Numbered from the stretch's first letter, positions 9,663-18,396 are shown. The stretch is DNA of 48,276 bases from Bacteroidota bacterium (GCA_028873925.1 JAPPNA010000111.1:1-48276), one strand, 5' to 3'. Notes: generated by a model from the letters alone, not told the origin. Numbers and translations: made by a program.

Positions 9663-9779
9663 AGGTTGCTCAATAAATGAGCGGCATGACCCAAGCTGCA
9701 ACACGCACCGCGTGAGCGACCCGCCAAGAAAAACCGCAAGGGCGCGGACTTGGCCGAATCTATGCGGTCAAAAGGGGAG

Positions 9780-11671
9780 GTCGCAATCCCCTATTGAGCG
9801 GGGCAGGCCTTGACAGAGTTGATACAGCTCGGTCAGGGTTACCGGACTTGGTCCAAGTAGGGCACATCGCAATCCCCTATTAAGCGAGGCAGGCCCTGAC
9901 AGACGCTACACCTACAAGACCTGGTTCAAAGCCTGGCCTAACGCGTCGCAATCCCCTATTAAGCGGGGCAGGCCCTGACAGAAAGACAACATGCTAATTA
10001 AACCTTCAAAGTTTGATTTAGGGTCGCAATCCCCTATTAAGCGGGGCAGGCCCTGACAGTGGCCGTTTTTGGGCGATCGAAAACTTGAAGGATGTCGAGT
10101 CGCAATCCCCTATTAAGCGGGGCAGGCCCTGACAGTTTTGAGTTTAGACGACGGTGTGAATAATGAAGCAGTCGTCGCAATCCCCTATTAAGCGGGACAG
10201 GCCCTGACAGCCCGAATCACTGCAACACCACTACGCCACACTGGCCGCAGGTCGCAATCCCCTATTAAGCGGGGCAGGCCCTGACAGCTTGTCAAACTTA
10301 ACAGAGACGCAATGTTTTTGTTGATGGTCGCAATCCCCTATTAAGCGGGGCAGGCCCTGACAGCATTGGAGTCTCCCTTGTGGAACCCGAGGGAGGTCGT
10401 CTACAACCCCGAGTCGCAATCCCCTATTAAGCGGGGCAGGCCCTGACAGGCGCGAGATCTATGAGCTGACGGACGACACGTGCGACCTGTCGCAATCCCC
10501 TATTAAGCGGGGCAGGCCCTGACAGGGAAGGCCAAACGGAAATAGTAGTAGGCCATCCGACTTGGTCGCAATCCCCTATTAAGCGGGGCAGGCCCTGACA
10601 GGAGTGGTGTTCAACCCCGACACGATTGCCGAAGCAAGGTCTCGTCGCAATCCCCTATTAAGCGGGGCAGGCCCTGACAGAAACGGAACAAGTAGGCCAT
10701 CCGACCCGCCCCTCTAAGGGGTCGCAATCCCCTATTAAGCGGGGCAGGCCCTGACAGACGTTGCCACAACCTTTGAGGATATCCGGTATGAGCTCCCGTC
10801 GCAATCCCCTATTAAGCGGGGCAGGCCCTGACAGCGAACTGCTGGACGAAGTCTTGAAGATTGTCTACGACAAGTCGCAATCCCCTATTAAGCGGGGCAG
10901 GCCCTGACAGACTCTTAATCTTACTTCGTTACTTCTGTCTGCGTTGTACAGTCGCAATCCCCTATTAAGCGGGGCAGGCCCTGACAGCTGTTCGGGGTCG
11001 TGCGCGAGGTGGAGCAGATCCTCGAGGTCGCAATCCCCTATTAAGCGGGGCAGGCCCTGACAGGTGGGGGACGAGGAGGACGGAGATGTCCTAGAGACCT
11101 GTCGCAATCCCCTATTAAGCGGGGCAGGCCCTGACAGCCGCCCTCCCCCCTTGCCAAGACACCAAAAACCACCGCAGTCGCAATCCCCTATTAAGCGGGG
11201 CAGGCCCTGACAGACAAAATGAGATTTGTCATGCCGCGACACCTGATTGAAGTCGCAATCCCCTATTAAGCGGGGCAGGCCCTGACAGACCTGATAGAGC
11301 TCGAATCCCGGCTGAAATAGCAGGATGTCGCAATCCCCTATTAAGCGGGGCAGGCCCTGACAGGCCGCACCTCCACCCCCATGAGTTGGATGGGGTTGTT
11401 TGTGTCGCAATCCCCTATTAAGCGGGGCAGGCCCTGACAGCTACCACCAGGCTGCCCGACCGCTGAAACGGTACGTGGTGTCGCAATCCCCTATTAAGCG
11501 GGGCAGGCCCTGACAGCTGCCATTCCGACAGCATCCCCAGTGGGATGTCCCGCAAAGTCGCAATCCCCTATTAAGCGGGGCAGGCCCTGACAGATCTGAT
11601 CCTGTTGGTGAAGAACTGGACTTCCGGTGCCCACGTCGCAATCCCCTATTAAGCGGGGCAGGCCCTGACAG
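9780..11671 (-). CRISPR. CRISPR array, 25 repeats of 37 bp and 24 spacers
   Basis: Repeats begin at 9780, 9866, 9945, 10023, 10099, 10174, 10251, 10327, 10413, 10489, 10565, 10644, 10721, 10798, 10874, 10951, 11027, 11101, 11177, 11252, 11327, 11404, 11480, 11557 and 11635. On the plus strand the repeat starts GTCGCAATCCCC and ends GGCCCTGACAG. Spacers are 37-42 bp except the first and eighth, which are 49 bp. The two leftmost repeats carry substitutions, as expected at the old, leader-distal end. The sixth has one. The array is therefore read leftwards from a leader next to cas2. On that strand the repeat holds a CCCC/GGGG hairpin and ends in ATTGCGAC, the usual form of the 8-base crRNA tag left by Cas6. 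Confidence 0.98.
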
Positions 11672-11931
11672 GGCTGTTTTCAGTTACTTCGTCACCATTC
11701 CATGTGGCTGAGCCGCATGAGATAAGCCGAATATAGTGAAATCTTGGCCAAATTGATTCCATCATGCCATCCTTCGGGTCACCGGCAGCTAAATAGCGGC
11801 CCTGACCTAATGGCCAACACGCCTAGAACATACCAATTTTCCGCCGGACAGGCCGAAAGTCTTGATTCATCAGCCATTTGGTTCGTAACCAGTGGACCGT
11901 AGCGGTGACCGGAACGTTACGAATCGATTCC
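11672..11931 (-). promoter_or_regulatory. CRISPR leader region
   Basis: 260 bases between the leader-proximal repeat and the cas2 stop, without a credible gene. Repeat degeneration at the far end and the tag orientation place the array promoter and integration site here. A TATATT box occurs on the minus strand around 11735-11740 and a near-match TCAATTTG around 11750. Neither is good enough to name as the promoter. Confidence 0.7.
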
Positions 11932-12219
11932 TCATACAACAAAGACCGTTTCCTCACCTATCTCGGTGATCCCCTCCACCCTACCCGCATAGACTCGCTT
12001 CGCCTCACATGTGCGACATAGACTGTAGACCGCCACCTTATCCTCTTTCTCGTTGAGCAGTTCCTTCAGCCGCTGCAGGCACTCGTCAATCATTGACCGG
12101 CTAACAACCAACTCAAAGACGCTGTTCTGGACACGATCCCCCAGGGAATCAAGCAAATCCGCTACTTTGCGTCGACGCGAATTGTCCGATATATCGTAAG
12201 CTATGGCGTAGCGCGGCAT
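11932..12219 (-). CDS. cas2: CRISPR adaptation protein Cas2
   Basis: A 95-residue protein starting MPRYAIAYDISDN. The first strand ends in YDISD, with the conserved Asp at residue 9, followed by the R/K-rich helix RRRKVADLL and QNSVFEL, the typical Cas2 ferredoxin fold. Cas2 is the central dimer in the Cas1-Cas2 spacer integrase. The frame is open for 24 more codons upstream, but those overlap cas1. The chosen ATG leaves only 2 bases after the cas1 stop, giving tight coupling. It lies next to the leader, the usual place for adaptation genes. No ribosome-binding site is needed if translation is coupled. Confidence 0.95.
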   Translation of the reverse strand: MPRYAIAYDISDNSRRRKVADLLDSLGDRVQNSVFELVVSRSMIDECLQRLKELLNEKEDKVAVYSLCRTCEAKRVYAGRVEGITEIGEETVFVV

Positions 12220-12221
12220 TG

Positions 12222-13268
12222 TCACACGGTGTAAGCCTCCCCAAGTCTCAGCGAACGGTATTCGCGATGACCGCGTAGATGGGCTGCACACCGGTTAATC
12301 TGGTGCTGGAGAAGAACCTCAACTGCTTCCTCGCTCTTGAGTCCCGGCAGTCGCCTGTCCATGAAGGCTTCCCATTCGCGAAAAAACCGGCGCAGCCCGT
12401 TGCGGGTGAGCCGTACTCCGCCGCGCTTTTGGTCGTCCTCAAAATGCTCCATGCGCATCTGACTGCGATTGCACAACCGCAATACGAACCTGTCCACGAT
12501 AGCGGGCCGCAGTTCCTCCAATATATCCAATGCCAGGCTTGGACGACCCGAACGGCGCTGGTGCAAAAAGCCAACGTAAGGATCAAGATTTCTGGCCTCA
12601 ATCATGCTGGCCAACGAATTGGTTAGAATCACGTACCCGAACGACAACAGCGCGTTTACAGGATCAGGAGGCGGTCGCCGGGCACGACCCGCAAAACGCA
12701 GTCCTCCATCAAAGCCAGCCTGCAGGCCGCGGAAATAAGTGCGGGCACCCGCACCCTCGTACCCAAGCAAGGAGTCCAGGTCTGCCGTACCCACAATTTG
12801 CTCTTGTAGAAGGTTGAGTCGGGCTATCGCGGACCCCAGTTCCGGGTGGTTGGGACGATTTGAACGAAGAGCCGACAACACAGCGATAGAATTGTGAATC
12901 TTGCCAAGCACGAATTCTCTCGCCAGACCGACCGCCCTTTCTGGATCAGTTGCCGCCACATACTGACGCATTCTCAGGTCAGCAGTCCTTGACAGTTCCG
13001 GCACCAACCGACCCAGGAAGTCCCCATTTCGCTTAAACCATGCGACCGGAATCTTATTCTCAAGGCAGAAGCGCGTGGCATGACTTGTAATGTGGATCCG
13101 GCCTACAAGGGCAATGAGCTCAAGCCGATGCGGCTCTACCTCAATGAGCTGCCTGGTCTTGGTCGGCAATGGCCCCCTACCATCAGGATCCTTGGAAACG
13201 GTGACAACAATCGACCCCGTAGAGAAGCGGACTGTAGCACCGGGTTCTGTGATATATAAGGTGGGCAT
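12222..13268 (-). CDS. cas1: CRISPR-associated integrase Cas1
   Basis: A 348-residue metal-dependent integrase that inserts new spacers at the leader end. The N-terminal beta domain runs to about residue 95 and the alpha-helical catalytic domain follows. The metal ligands are E171 in LLGYEGAGARTYF, H236 in VGFLHQ and E251 in LALDILEELRP, so it looks active. No reverse transcriptase is fused or adjacent, so RNA spacers are not expected. The start ATG at 13268 gives the usual N-terminus (MPTLYITEPG, strand-rich). 251 bases (13269-13519) without a recognisable gene separate it from the CARF-HEPN gene. The adaptation pair may therefore have its own promoter. Confidence 0.96.
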   Translation of the reverse strand: MPTLYITEPGATVRFSTGSIVVTVSKDPDGRGPLPTKTRQLIEVEPHRLELIALVGRIHITSHATRFCLENKIPVAWFKRNGDFLGRLVPELSRTADLRMRQYVAATDPERAVGLAREFVLGKIHNSIAVLSALRSNRPNHPELGSAIARLNLLQEQIVGTADLDSLLGYEGAGARTYFRGLQAGFDGGLRFAGRARRPPPDPVNALLSFGYVILTNSLASMIEARNLDPYVGFLHQRRSGRPSLALDILEELRPAIVDRFVLRLCNRSQMRMEHFEDDQKRGGVRLTRNGLRRFFREWEAFMDRRLPGLKSEEAVEVLLQHQINRCAAHLRGHREYRSLRLGEAYTV

Positions 13269-13519
13269 TAGGCCAGTTTACTGTATCCTTGGGGGATCTT
13301 TGGAAGCCGTAGCGGACACCCCACAAACGGGAAGAGACCGGCGTAATTGATGCCCGTTGAGGCCAACGCATGTTGATGCGGACCGCTCGGGAAGGGGGCG
13401 ATGATTCCTGCCTCTGCTGCGGTTCCGCCGCTCCATCACCGGCAGCCCAACCATAGACCCTATAGATCGGCGGTTGCAAAATCGCGATGTGTCCTGCCTC
13501 CAAGTCCGAAAATTGCGCC

Positions 13520-14851
13520 TCATTGCAGGTCCCCATGGTAACCCGAAAAATCCAATGAGCGGGCTGTAGCGAGCCAGCCAGCAGCTTCGGCGCTATCCAT
13601 GACGAGTATTTCCTCCAGATTTCCAGAGATCATCCTGGCAGCACTTGAGGTAACTTTGGAGGCGTTTGCGTCAAAACCGTGGAGCAGGATCCCGAGGTTG
13701 CGATTCTTTACGTATTCCTTATCGTGCTCGCCAAATAGACACGAAGCGAGCGGATCATCAAGATCATCCAGGAATTGCGCCACTTGAAATCGTCCGGCGG
13801 TCAATGTGTCTGGCTTACTGAACCCAAGTGGCTGCTTTCTTGTTCTTTTGAGTCTCGCGTTGAGTTTCCTTACCTTCTGATCGCCAGCTGGGAGCCTTCC
13901 GCTATCATACCCATGAGCAAACAACCCCGCTTGTCCAATCAACTCCAGTACCCGATACCAACGGACACCTGCATCTTCAAAATGTCCGTCACGATATCTG
14001 CGCTCAGCATTGGCCAGAATGTCGCAGGCCAGAAGTCTCAAATAGTCGGCCATCTCCAGGTGGCTATCGCGCGGCGGTCGGTGTGCAAGTTTCTCCAGCC
14101 AATTCTCCATTGAGTCCGTAGGTCTGAAGCGTCCGGCTTCAGCTGCAGCCTCTTTATGCGCCTTAAGCAGTCCGAGTGCTCCGTCAAAGTTAAATCGGTC
14201 CCAAGCTGCGTACACTGCGGCGACATGTTGGTACGCATTCAGTTGAGAGCGCAGAGATTCCGGTAAACCATCAGTGTCTGACAACGCCTCATGGAGCATC
14301 ACACGCGCGGCTTCAAAATTTCCGCGCAGCATGAACCGTTCTGCCAAGCTGATCTGCCACCGAGCACTGGCCACAATCGTTCGGACCTCACGTATCTTCT
14401 CGGTGCCCGGAATGACCATGCCTCTTTCTCCACGCTCGCCCTCTATATATCGCAGTACGGGAATCCCCCTACTCATGCCCGCCAGCACCAGTGCTGCACT
14501 CATGGCTTTGGTTCCACGCGTGAAATCAAGGGTAATGGCACCGGGATCCACACCATCCACATCAATCAGCTTCCCAAGTACCGCATCAAAGTGCGCAAAA
14601 CTGGCATCAGCATCATTTTCATCCCCCGCGCCAGGGATCGCGCAGACTTCTACCGCCAGTCCGTCGACCCTGCGCTGAAGCTCAAATGCCTGTGCCACCG
14701 TACTCTGAGATGGCAACAATACAATCCGGTCCCAATCGCCGCTGCTAATACTCCGTTGTAGCGGCACATAGAGGGAATCCTCCAAATTCTTGGCGTTTCC
14801 TGTCCCGACTGTGAGTACGAGAATCCTGGAATCAACTGCTGTTGTTCTCAT
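13520..14851 (-). CDS. CARF-HEPN ribonuclease of type III CRISPR (Csx1/Csm6-like, TIGR02710-like)
   Basis: A 443-residue predicted ancillary ribonuclease. The N-terminal CARF (Rossmann-like) domain has LVLTVGTGNAKNLE (residues 11-24) and DFTRGTKAMSAALVLAG (109-125), the loops that bind cyclic oligoadenylate. A helical middle with YRDGHFEDAGVRWYRVLEL (286-304) resembles the TIGR02710 group. The C-terminus has NRNLGILLHG, whose R384 and H391 form R-X6-H, the HEPN RNase signature. Expected action: Cas10-made cyclic oligoadenylate binds CARF and turns on non-specific RNA cutting. Upstream frame runs to 14935, but ATG 14851 has GGAGG 6-10 bases before it and overlaps the cmr6-cmr1 stop as ATGA. 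Ring size of the activator cannot be read. Confidence 0.85.
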   Translation of the reverse strand: MRTTAVDSRILVLTVGTGNAKNLEDSLYVPLQRSISSGDWDRIVLLPSQSTVAQAFELQRRVDGLAVEVCAIPGAGDENDADASFAHFDAVLGKLIDVDGVDPGAITLDFTRGTKAMSAALVLAGMSRGIPVLRYIEGERGERGMVIPGTEKIREVRTIVASARWQISLAERFMLRGNFEAARVMLHEALSDTDGLPESLRSQLNAYQHVAAVYAAWDRFNFDGALGLLKAHKEAAAEAGRFRPTDSMENWLEKLAHRPPRDSHLEMADYLRLLACDILANAERRYRDGHFEDAGVRWYRVLELIGQAGLFAHGYDSGRLPAGDQKVRKLNARLKRTRKQPLGFSKPDTLTAGRFQVAQFLDDLDDPLASCLFGEHDKEYVKNRNLGILLHGFDANASKVTSSAARMISGNLEEILVMDSAEAAGWLATARSLDFSGYHGDLQ

Positions 14852-17088
14852 CTCCGCCTCCTTCGGCCGCGGTGGTTGCGATTGGAACGATTGGAGCGTG
14901 CGGCGGCGGATCTGGGCCTTGCCGAGCGTTCCCACTTGAACGACACTTCCTTTCGCGCTGCATGTATCGCGTGAATGAACAACTTCACCCGCTGGCCCGG
15001 AGCAGGCTCCGAGGGTGTGACACCCATGATATGACCGGTCCAGCCGCTATCAATATGCCGAGCCTTCAACCCACCTTTCTTCGTCCTTTCAACCAGGATC
15101 TCAGCTTCCACCTCGTCGCCCGGGTTGGGCATCCCTGCTGGCCTGGGAGGTTCAGGGTGACCGGCAGCTGGTGCAGGTCGTCGCCCGCTTAGCCGGGAAA
15201 TCTCTGTCTCAACCTTCGTTAGAAATCTTCGCAAAATCCCCCTGCTCGCCGACATGGATGGCAGCTTTGGAGACGGTAGTGCCAGCACTCTCACCGATAA
15301 GTTCCCGTTTGAGAGTCGGCCAAGGCTCCATAAAGCAGGAGAGGCATGCCGTTTTAGTCCATACTTACCATCGTGGGAATTGCGCGGAAGCCCCAAGACT
15401 CCACGATCATGCTTGGCAAGAGATAGGGCTGCTTCCTTCATGACCTCGCCGATCATGTGGCAGGCGTACCACGGATTCCCGCTGGCCCATTTGGTGGGTA
15501 AATCAATGTTGAATGCACCGCTAAGCGATGGTCCATATTCCTTGTCAACGGCAGCTTGGATCCCGTGCCTCCTTAGGAAGTCGTCGGCCAGACCGCTAAG
15601 CGTCTCCCATGAATCAATGCCCGGAATCTCAAGGTCCGCAAGTGAGCCGAATCCCTTCCTTGATTTTGCTCCTACCCCTCCGTGCCGGCATAACAACCAC
15701 AACGCAGCCGCGGCCTGGCTGGCTACATCATCCGCCGTGACCGGGCGAACGGGCTTTGTGTTGCCAGGAATACCGGAATTCCGTACGGTGAAGGTTACGC
15801 GCCACCGCGACCCCTCAGGGCGATACCATCTCTTCTCTGCCATCCCAAAGGAGGCATAGTAAAGACCCATCGTCTTGATGTTGCGCGATTGGGCTCGAAT
15901 GCCGTGCTGCTGAAGGAAGAGGGTAGACTCGCTAAACTGCTGCGGAGGATCGCCGGCCAAGTGCTCCAGCGCGATCTGTACCGGGCTGCCGCTTTCGGTA
16001 CTGCCCCATATCGCCGTTTCAAGCCTGCGCAAGTCTTCCAATTTCACCTTACCGGCATATATCATCCGCCACCACCATCGCAATAAACCCCGTAGCGTAG
16101 ATCCGCGCAAATCGCAATCTTTCCGCCCCTGCTCGGCACCGGCCAGAAAGGCTGGTGACACCAGTTCAAGGTTGTACTGCTGTTCATTGGGCGCACTCTG
16201 GGACTTCGCCCGCTGAGTACCGACCAGTGTAAAGCGACCATACCCTGCCGCAGTCTTGGCACCCGCCCCACTGGACACCAACGCGCTTGTGAGCCAATCA
16301 GCCGCCAGTTCGACAGCTCCATCACCAAGACGTTTGCGATCCGAAATCGCAAACTCAAACACTGTCTTGGAGCTGATGCAGAGGAAGTACACCGGTACAG
16401 GATCTTCCCAGTCACCCGGCGCGGCATTCGGGCCGCCGCCGTAGTACTGGGTGTGATGATTGTTGGTAATGTCGACTTCCAGTTTTGGCCATTGCCATGG
16501 CCATGCATCATGAAATACCAGCCTTCCCGCAGCTGATTCTTGCTTCGGAATCAGCCCATCCGGGCGCCAGCCCGGGAGCACCCTATTGGCGGATTTGTAC
16601 TTGTGAGACTCAGAATTCGTGCTACAACCGAACAATTCATCTATGCTGTGCCAAGCCTTCGCCTGGTCCGATTGCTCCTGTGCCCAAACTGTTTCGGCCC
16701 AGCTTCGCACCAGTCCCTTGATCCCGCTGCCCGGCAGGTACGCAAATCCGTAAACCGGATGCAGGCAAATGCTCGCGTTCTCCCAAGTCCCCGCCCGCGA
16801 CACATGTAGGGTAAGCGGACCGGCGGTGGTCATCTGAATGCGGCTCGCTCCAAATTGTGATAGCATGGCTGTGCGCCTTTTGATGAGGCGCTTCAGAAGG
16901 CTACTGTCTCCCCTGCATTGGACTACCTGCTTCAAGGCCTCCTTCTTCTGCTTTTTGACTTCATGGTTCGTGAAAGCGATCCTGGTGAACTTATCCAAGT
17001 GGAGTCCCGGGTTTCTTGACGGGATTGGAAATCTCCCAGCGGTCTGGCGCGTGGTCTCCGGAAGAAAAGGGCCTTCAAGGATTGCCAT
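14848..17088 (-). CDS. Cmr6-Cmr1 fusion with C-terminal S1/OB-like domain and basic tail
   Basis: A 746-residue protein that joins two type III-B RAMP subunits. Residues about 80-292 read as Cmr6, with FAYLPGSGIKGLVRSWAE, GRLVFHDAWP, DITNNHHTQYYGG, then GAGAKTAAGYGRF. Residues about 303-635 read as Cmr1, with LELVSPAFLAGAEQG, LRGSTLRGLLRWWWR, ETAIWGSTESGSPVQI, GVGAKSRKGFGSL and VLGLPRN. A Pro-rich linker (636-655) leads to GDEVEAEILVERTKKGG...GWTGHIMGV...PGQRVKLFIHAI, shaped like an S1/OB fold (656-720), and an Arg-rich tail (721-746). In standard Cmr complexes these are separate end subunits at the 3' region of the crRNA. Neither half is frameshifted. It follows cmr5 by 3 bases. Confidence 0.85.
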   Translation of the reverse strand: MAILEGPFLPETTRQTAGRFPIPSRNPGLHLDKFTRIAFTNHEVKKQKKEALKQVVQCRGDSSLLKRLIKRRTAMLSQFGASRIQMTTAGPLTLHVSRAGTWENASICLHPVYGFAYLPGSGIKGLVRSWAETVWAQEQSDQAKAWHSIDELFGCSTNSESHKYKSANRVLPGWRPDGLIPKQESAAGRLVFHDAWPWQWPKLEVDITNNHHTQYYGGGPNAAPGDWEDPVPVYFLCISSKTVFEFAISDRKRLGDGAVELAADWLTSALVSSGAGAKTAAGYGRFTLVGTQRAKSQSAPNEQQYNLELVSPAFLAGAEQGRKDCDLRGSTLRGLLRWWWRMIYAGKVKLEDLRRLETAIWGSTESGSPVQIALEHLAGDPPQQFSESTLFLQQHGIRAQSRNIKTMGLYYASFGMAEKRWYRPEGSRWRVTFTVRNSGIPGNTKPVRPVTADDVASQAAAALWLLCRHGGVGAKSRKGFGSLADLEIPGIDSWETLSGLADDFLRRHGIQAAVDKEYGPSLSGAFNIDLPTKWASGNPWYACHMIGEVMKEAALSLAKHDRGVLGLPRNSHDGKYGLKRHASPALWSLGRLSNGNLSVRVLALPSPKLPSMSASRGILRRFLTKVETEISRLSGRRPAPAAGHPEPPRPAGMPNPGDEVEAEILVERTKKGGLKARHIDSGWTGHIMGVTPSEPAPGQRVKLFIHAIHAARKEVSFKWERSARPRSAAARSNRSNRNHRGRRRRR

Positions 17089-17091
17089 GTC

Positions 17092-17502
17092 CTATTCCTG
17101 CTTGATCTCAGCCTCAGTAAATCGACCAAGCCACTGCAGGTACTTGAGTGCCTCGTCAGTAGCTCGGCGCAGGAAATCTGAATCTCCGTCAATAATGGCC
17201 TGTAACAGCGCGCTGCGATCAGCGGCACCCTTTGATCTCGCCGCCAGCTTACGATGGTCCAACAGCCAACCTGCCAGGTCTGCTAACAGCTGACTCTTTG
17301 CGTCACGGCCCTTCGCCTTGGATTTCGCGTACAGAAAGCTCAGTGCCTGCCCGAGCCCGGCAGTCTGGATCCGCACGGGAAGCCGCTTGACTTCACGTCC
17401 GTAGTCCTTGGAATAGTCGCCGCCACCCGCTTCAATAACCTCCGTGACCCTCTTCCAGGCCTCCCTTGCCCTGAGCTGATCCAGCGTACGGTGTCTGTTC
17501 AT
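17092..17502 (-). CDS. cmr5: Type III-B small subunit Cmr5
   Basis: A 136-residue all-helical protein, matching the small (Cas11-like) subunit of Cmr complexes. The N-terminus DQLRAREAWKRVTEV and the motif VKRLPVRIQTAGLGQALSFL are typical of Cmr5. Several copies line the inner filament beside Cmr4 and help hold the target RNA. It sits between cmr4 (6-base gap) and the cmr6-cmr1 fusion (3-base gap), so its dosage is set by the same mRNA. The length is ordinary for the family. No catalytic residues are expected. Confidence 0.9.
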   Translation of the reverse strand: MNRHRTLDQLRAREAWKRVTEVIEAGGGDYSKDYGREVKRLPVRIQTAGLGQALSFLYAKSKAKGRDAKSQLLADLAGWLLDHRKLAARSKGAADRSALLQAIIDGDSDFLRRATDEALKYLQWLGRFTEAEIKQE

Positions 17503-17508
17503 TTCGAT

Positions 17509-18396
17509 TCAGTCAGTCGCTCGGAAAAAACGGATGGCACAGATGCCTTTGCCTACGGTTTCGCCACCGCCGATCTGGACATGGCTTAGTTTCAAGCTCT
17601 CCAGTTTCTGCAGCAGCTCACGGCCCTCTATCGGAAACTCGGCCCGATGACTGTCCTGACAGATCACAAGCGAGTACAGCAGGGTCTCCGAAGGCAGGTA
17701 TTCTTCGTAGAACAACGCGGATGGCCGCGCTGTCTTGAGATGGTAGTCAAGCCCAATGCGAGCAACGATTTCGGTGGCATTGCTGACAAAATGGGTGAAA
17801 TCATCATCGTGAAGCACAGCCAGATGACGACAGATGCGTTTCGCTGAAGGCGTGTCCGCTGTCACGCGGTCCGCCACCCAACTGGATATCTCACCCCCAT
17901 CCTCGCTGATGGAAAACTCAAATTCTTCCAAAATTATCTTACCGCCGGCTACCAGCGGACTTGATGATGCGCAACAGGCACTGTTTGGATCAGGTCTCGG
18001 GATTTCGGGAAGTGGTCCTCCGCCCGCGATGGACAAATCACGCTGCAGTCGCTCCAGAACAGCAGGACAGGTGACCCATGCAAAGACACCTGACAATGAT
18101 CTCACCGGGAAGGCAAGAATCCGCGCATCCGAAAGAGTCAGCGCCCCGGCGTGTTCCGATGACGACCCCGTTGGCGGCCCAAACAATGCAAGCACCACGG
18201 GATTCCGGTCCGGTTTTGACCCTACCCTCCGGTTATACTCACTGCGAAGCACACCTTTAAGCGAAGATCCGGGGACAATAGGCCAGTTTGTGTGCCGCTC
18301 GCGCCGAATGGGCAGGTCAATGACCCCTAACGCAGTCCCGCCACCCGGATGCAGGCCGGTCAGGGCGTGAATAAACAGAATGGCTTGATCAGACAT
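17509..18396 (-). CDS. cmr4: Type III-B backbone RNase subunit Cmr4 (Cas7)
   Basis: A 295-residue RAMP protein that forms the repeated backbone on crRNA and cuts target RNA at 6-base steps. The N-terminus ILFIHALTGLHPGGGTALGVIDLPI is the Cmr4 signature, and D27 in VIDLPI is the expected catalytic aspartate. PIVPGSSLKGVLRSEY is the next conserved block, and HVQIGGGETVGKGI near the end is the Gly-rich RAMP loop. I start at MSDQAILF (18396). The frame runs 65 codons further, but that part overlaps cmr3 and has no family match. The start overlaps the cmr3 end by 8 bases, indicating coupled translation. Confidence 0.94.
   Translation of the reverse strand: MSDQAILFIHALTGLHPGGGTALGVIDLPIRRERHTNWPIVPGSSLKGVLRSEYNRRVGSKPDRNPVVLALFGPPTGSSSEHAGALTLSDARILAFPVRSLSGVFAWVTCPAVLERLQRDLSIAGGGPLPEIPRPDPNSACCASSSPLVAGGKIILEEFEFSISEDGGEISSWVADRVTADTPSAKRICRHLAVLHDDDFTHFVSNATEIVARIGLDYHLKTARPSALFYEEYLPSETLLYSLVICQDSHRAEFPIEGRELLQKLESLKLSHVQIGGGETVGKGICAIRFFRATD

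Noticed and set aside
10865-11410. A 181-codon minus-strand frame made of repeated CQGLPRLIGDCD units
   Set aside because: It is the CRISPR repeat read in one frame. The repetition has the array period and there is no gene-like content between units.
13183-13536. A minus-strand frame in the cas1/CARF-HEPN gap
   Set aside because: It overlaps the cas1 start and has low-complexity, Arg/Pro-rich content without motif.
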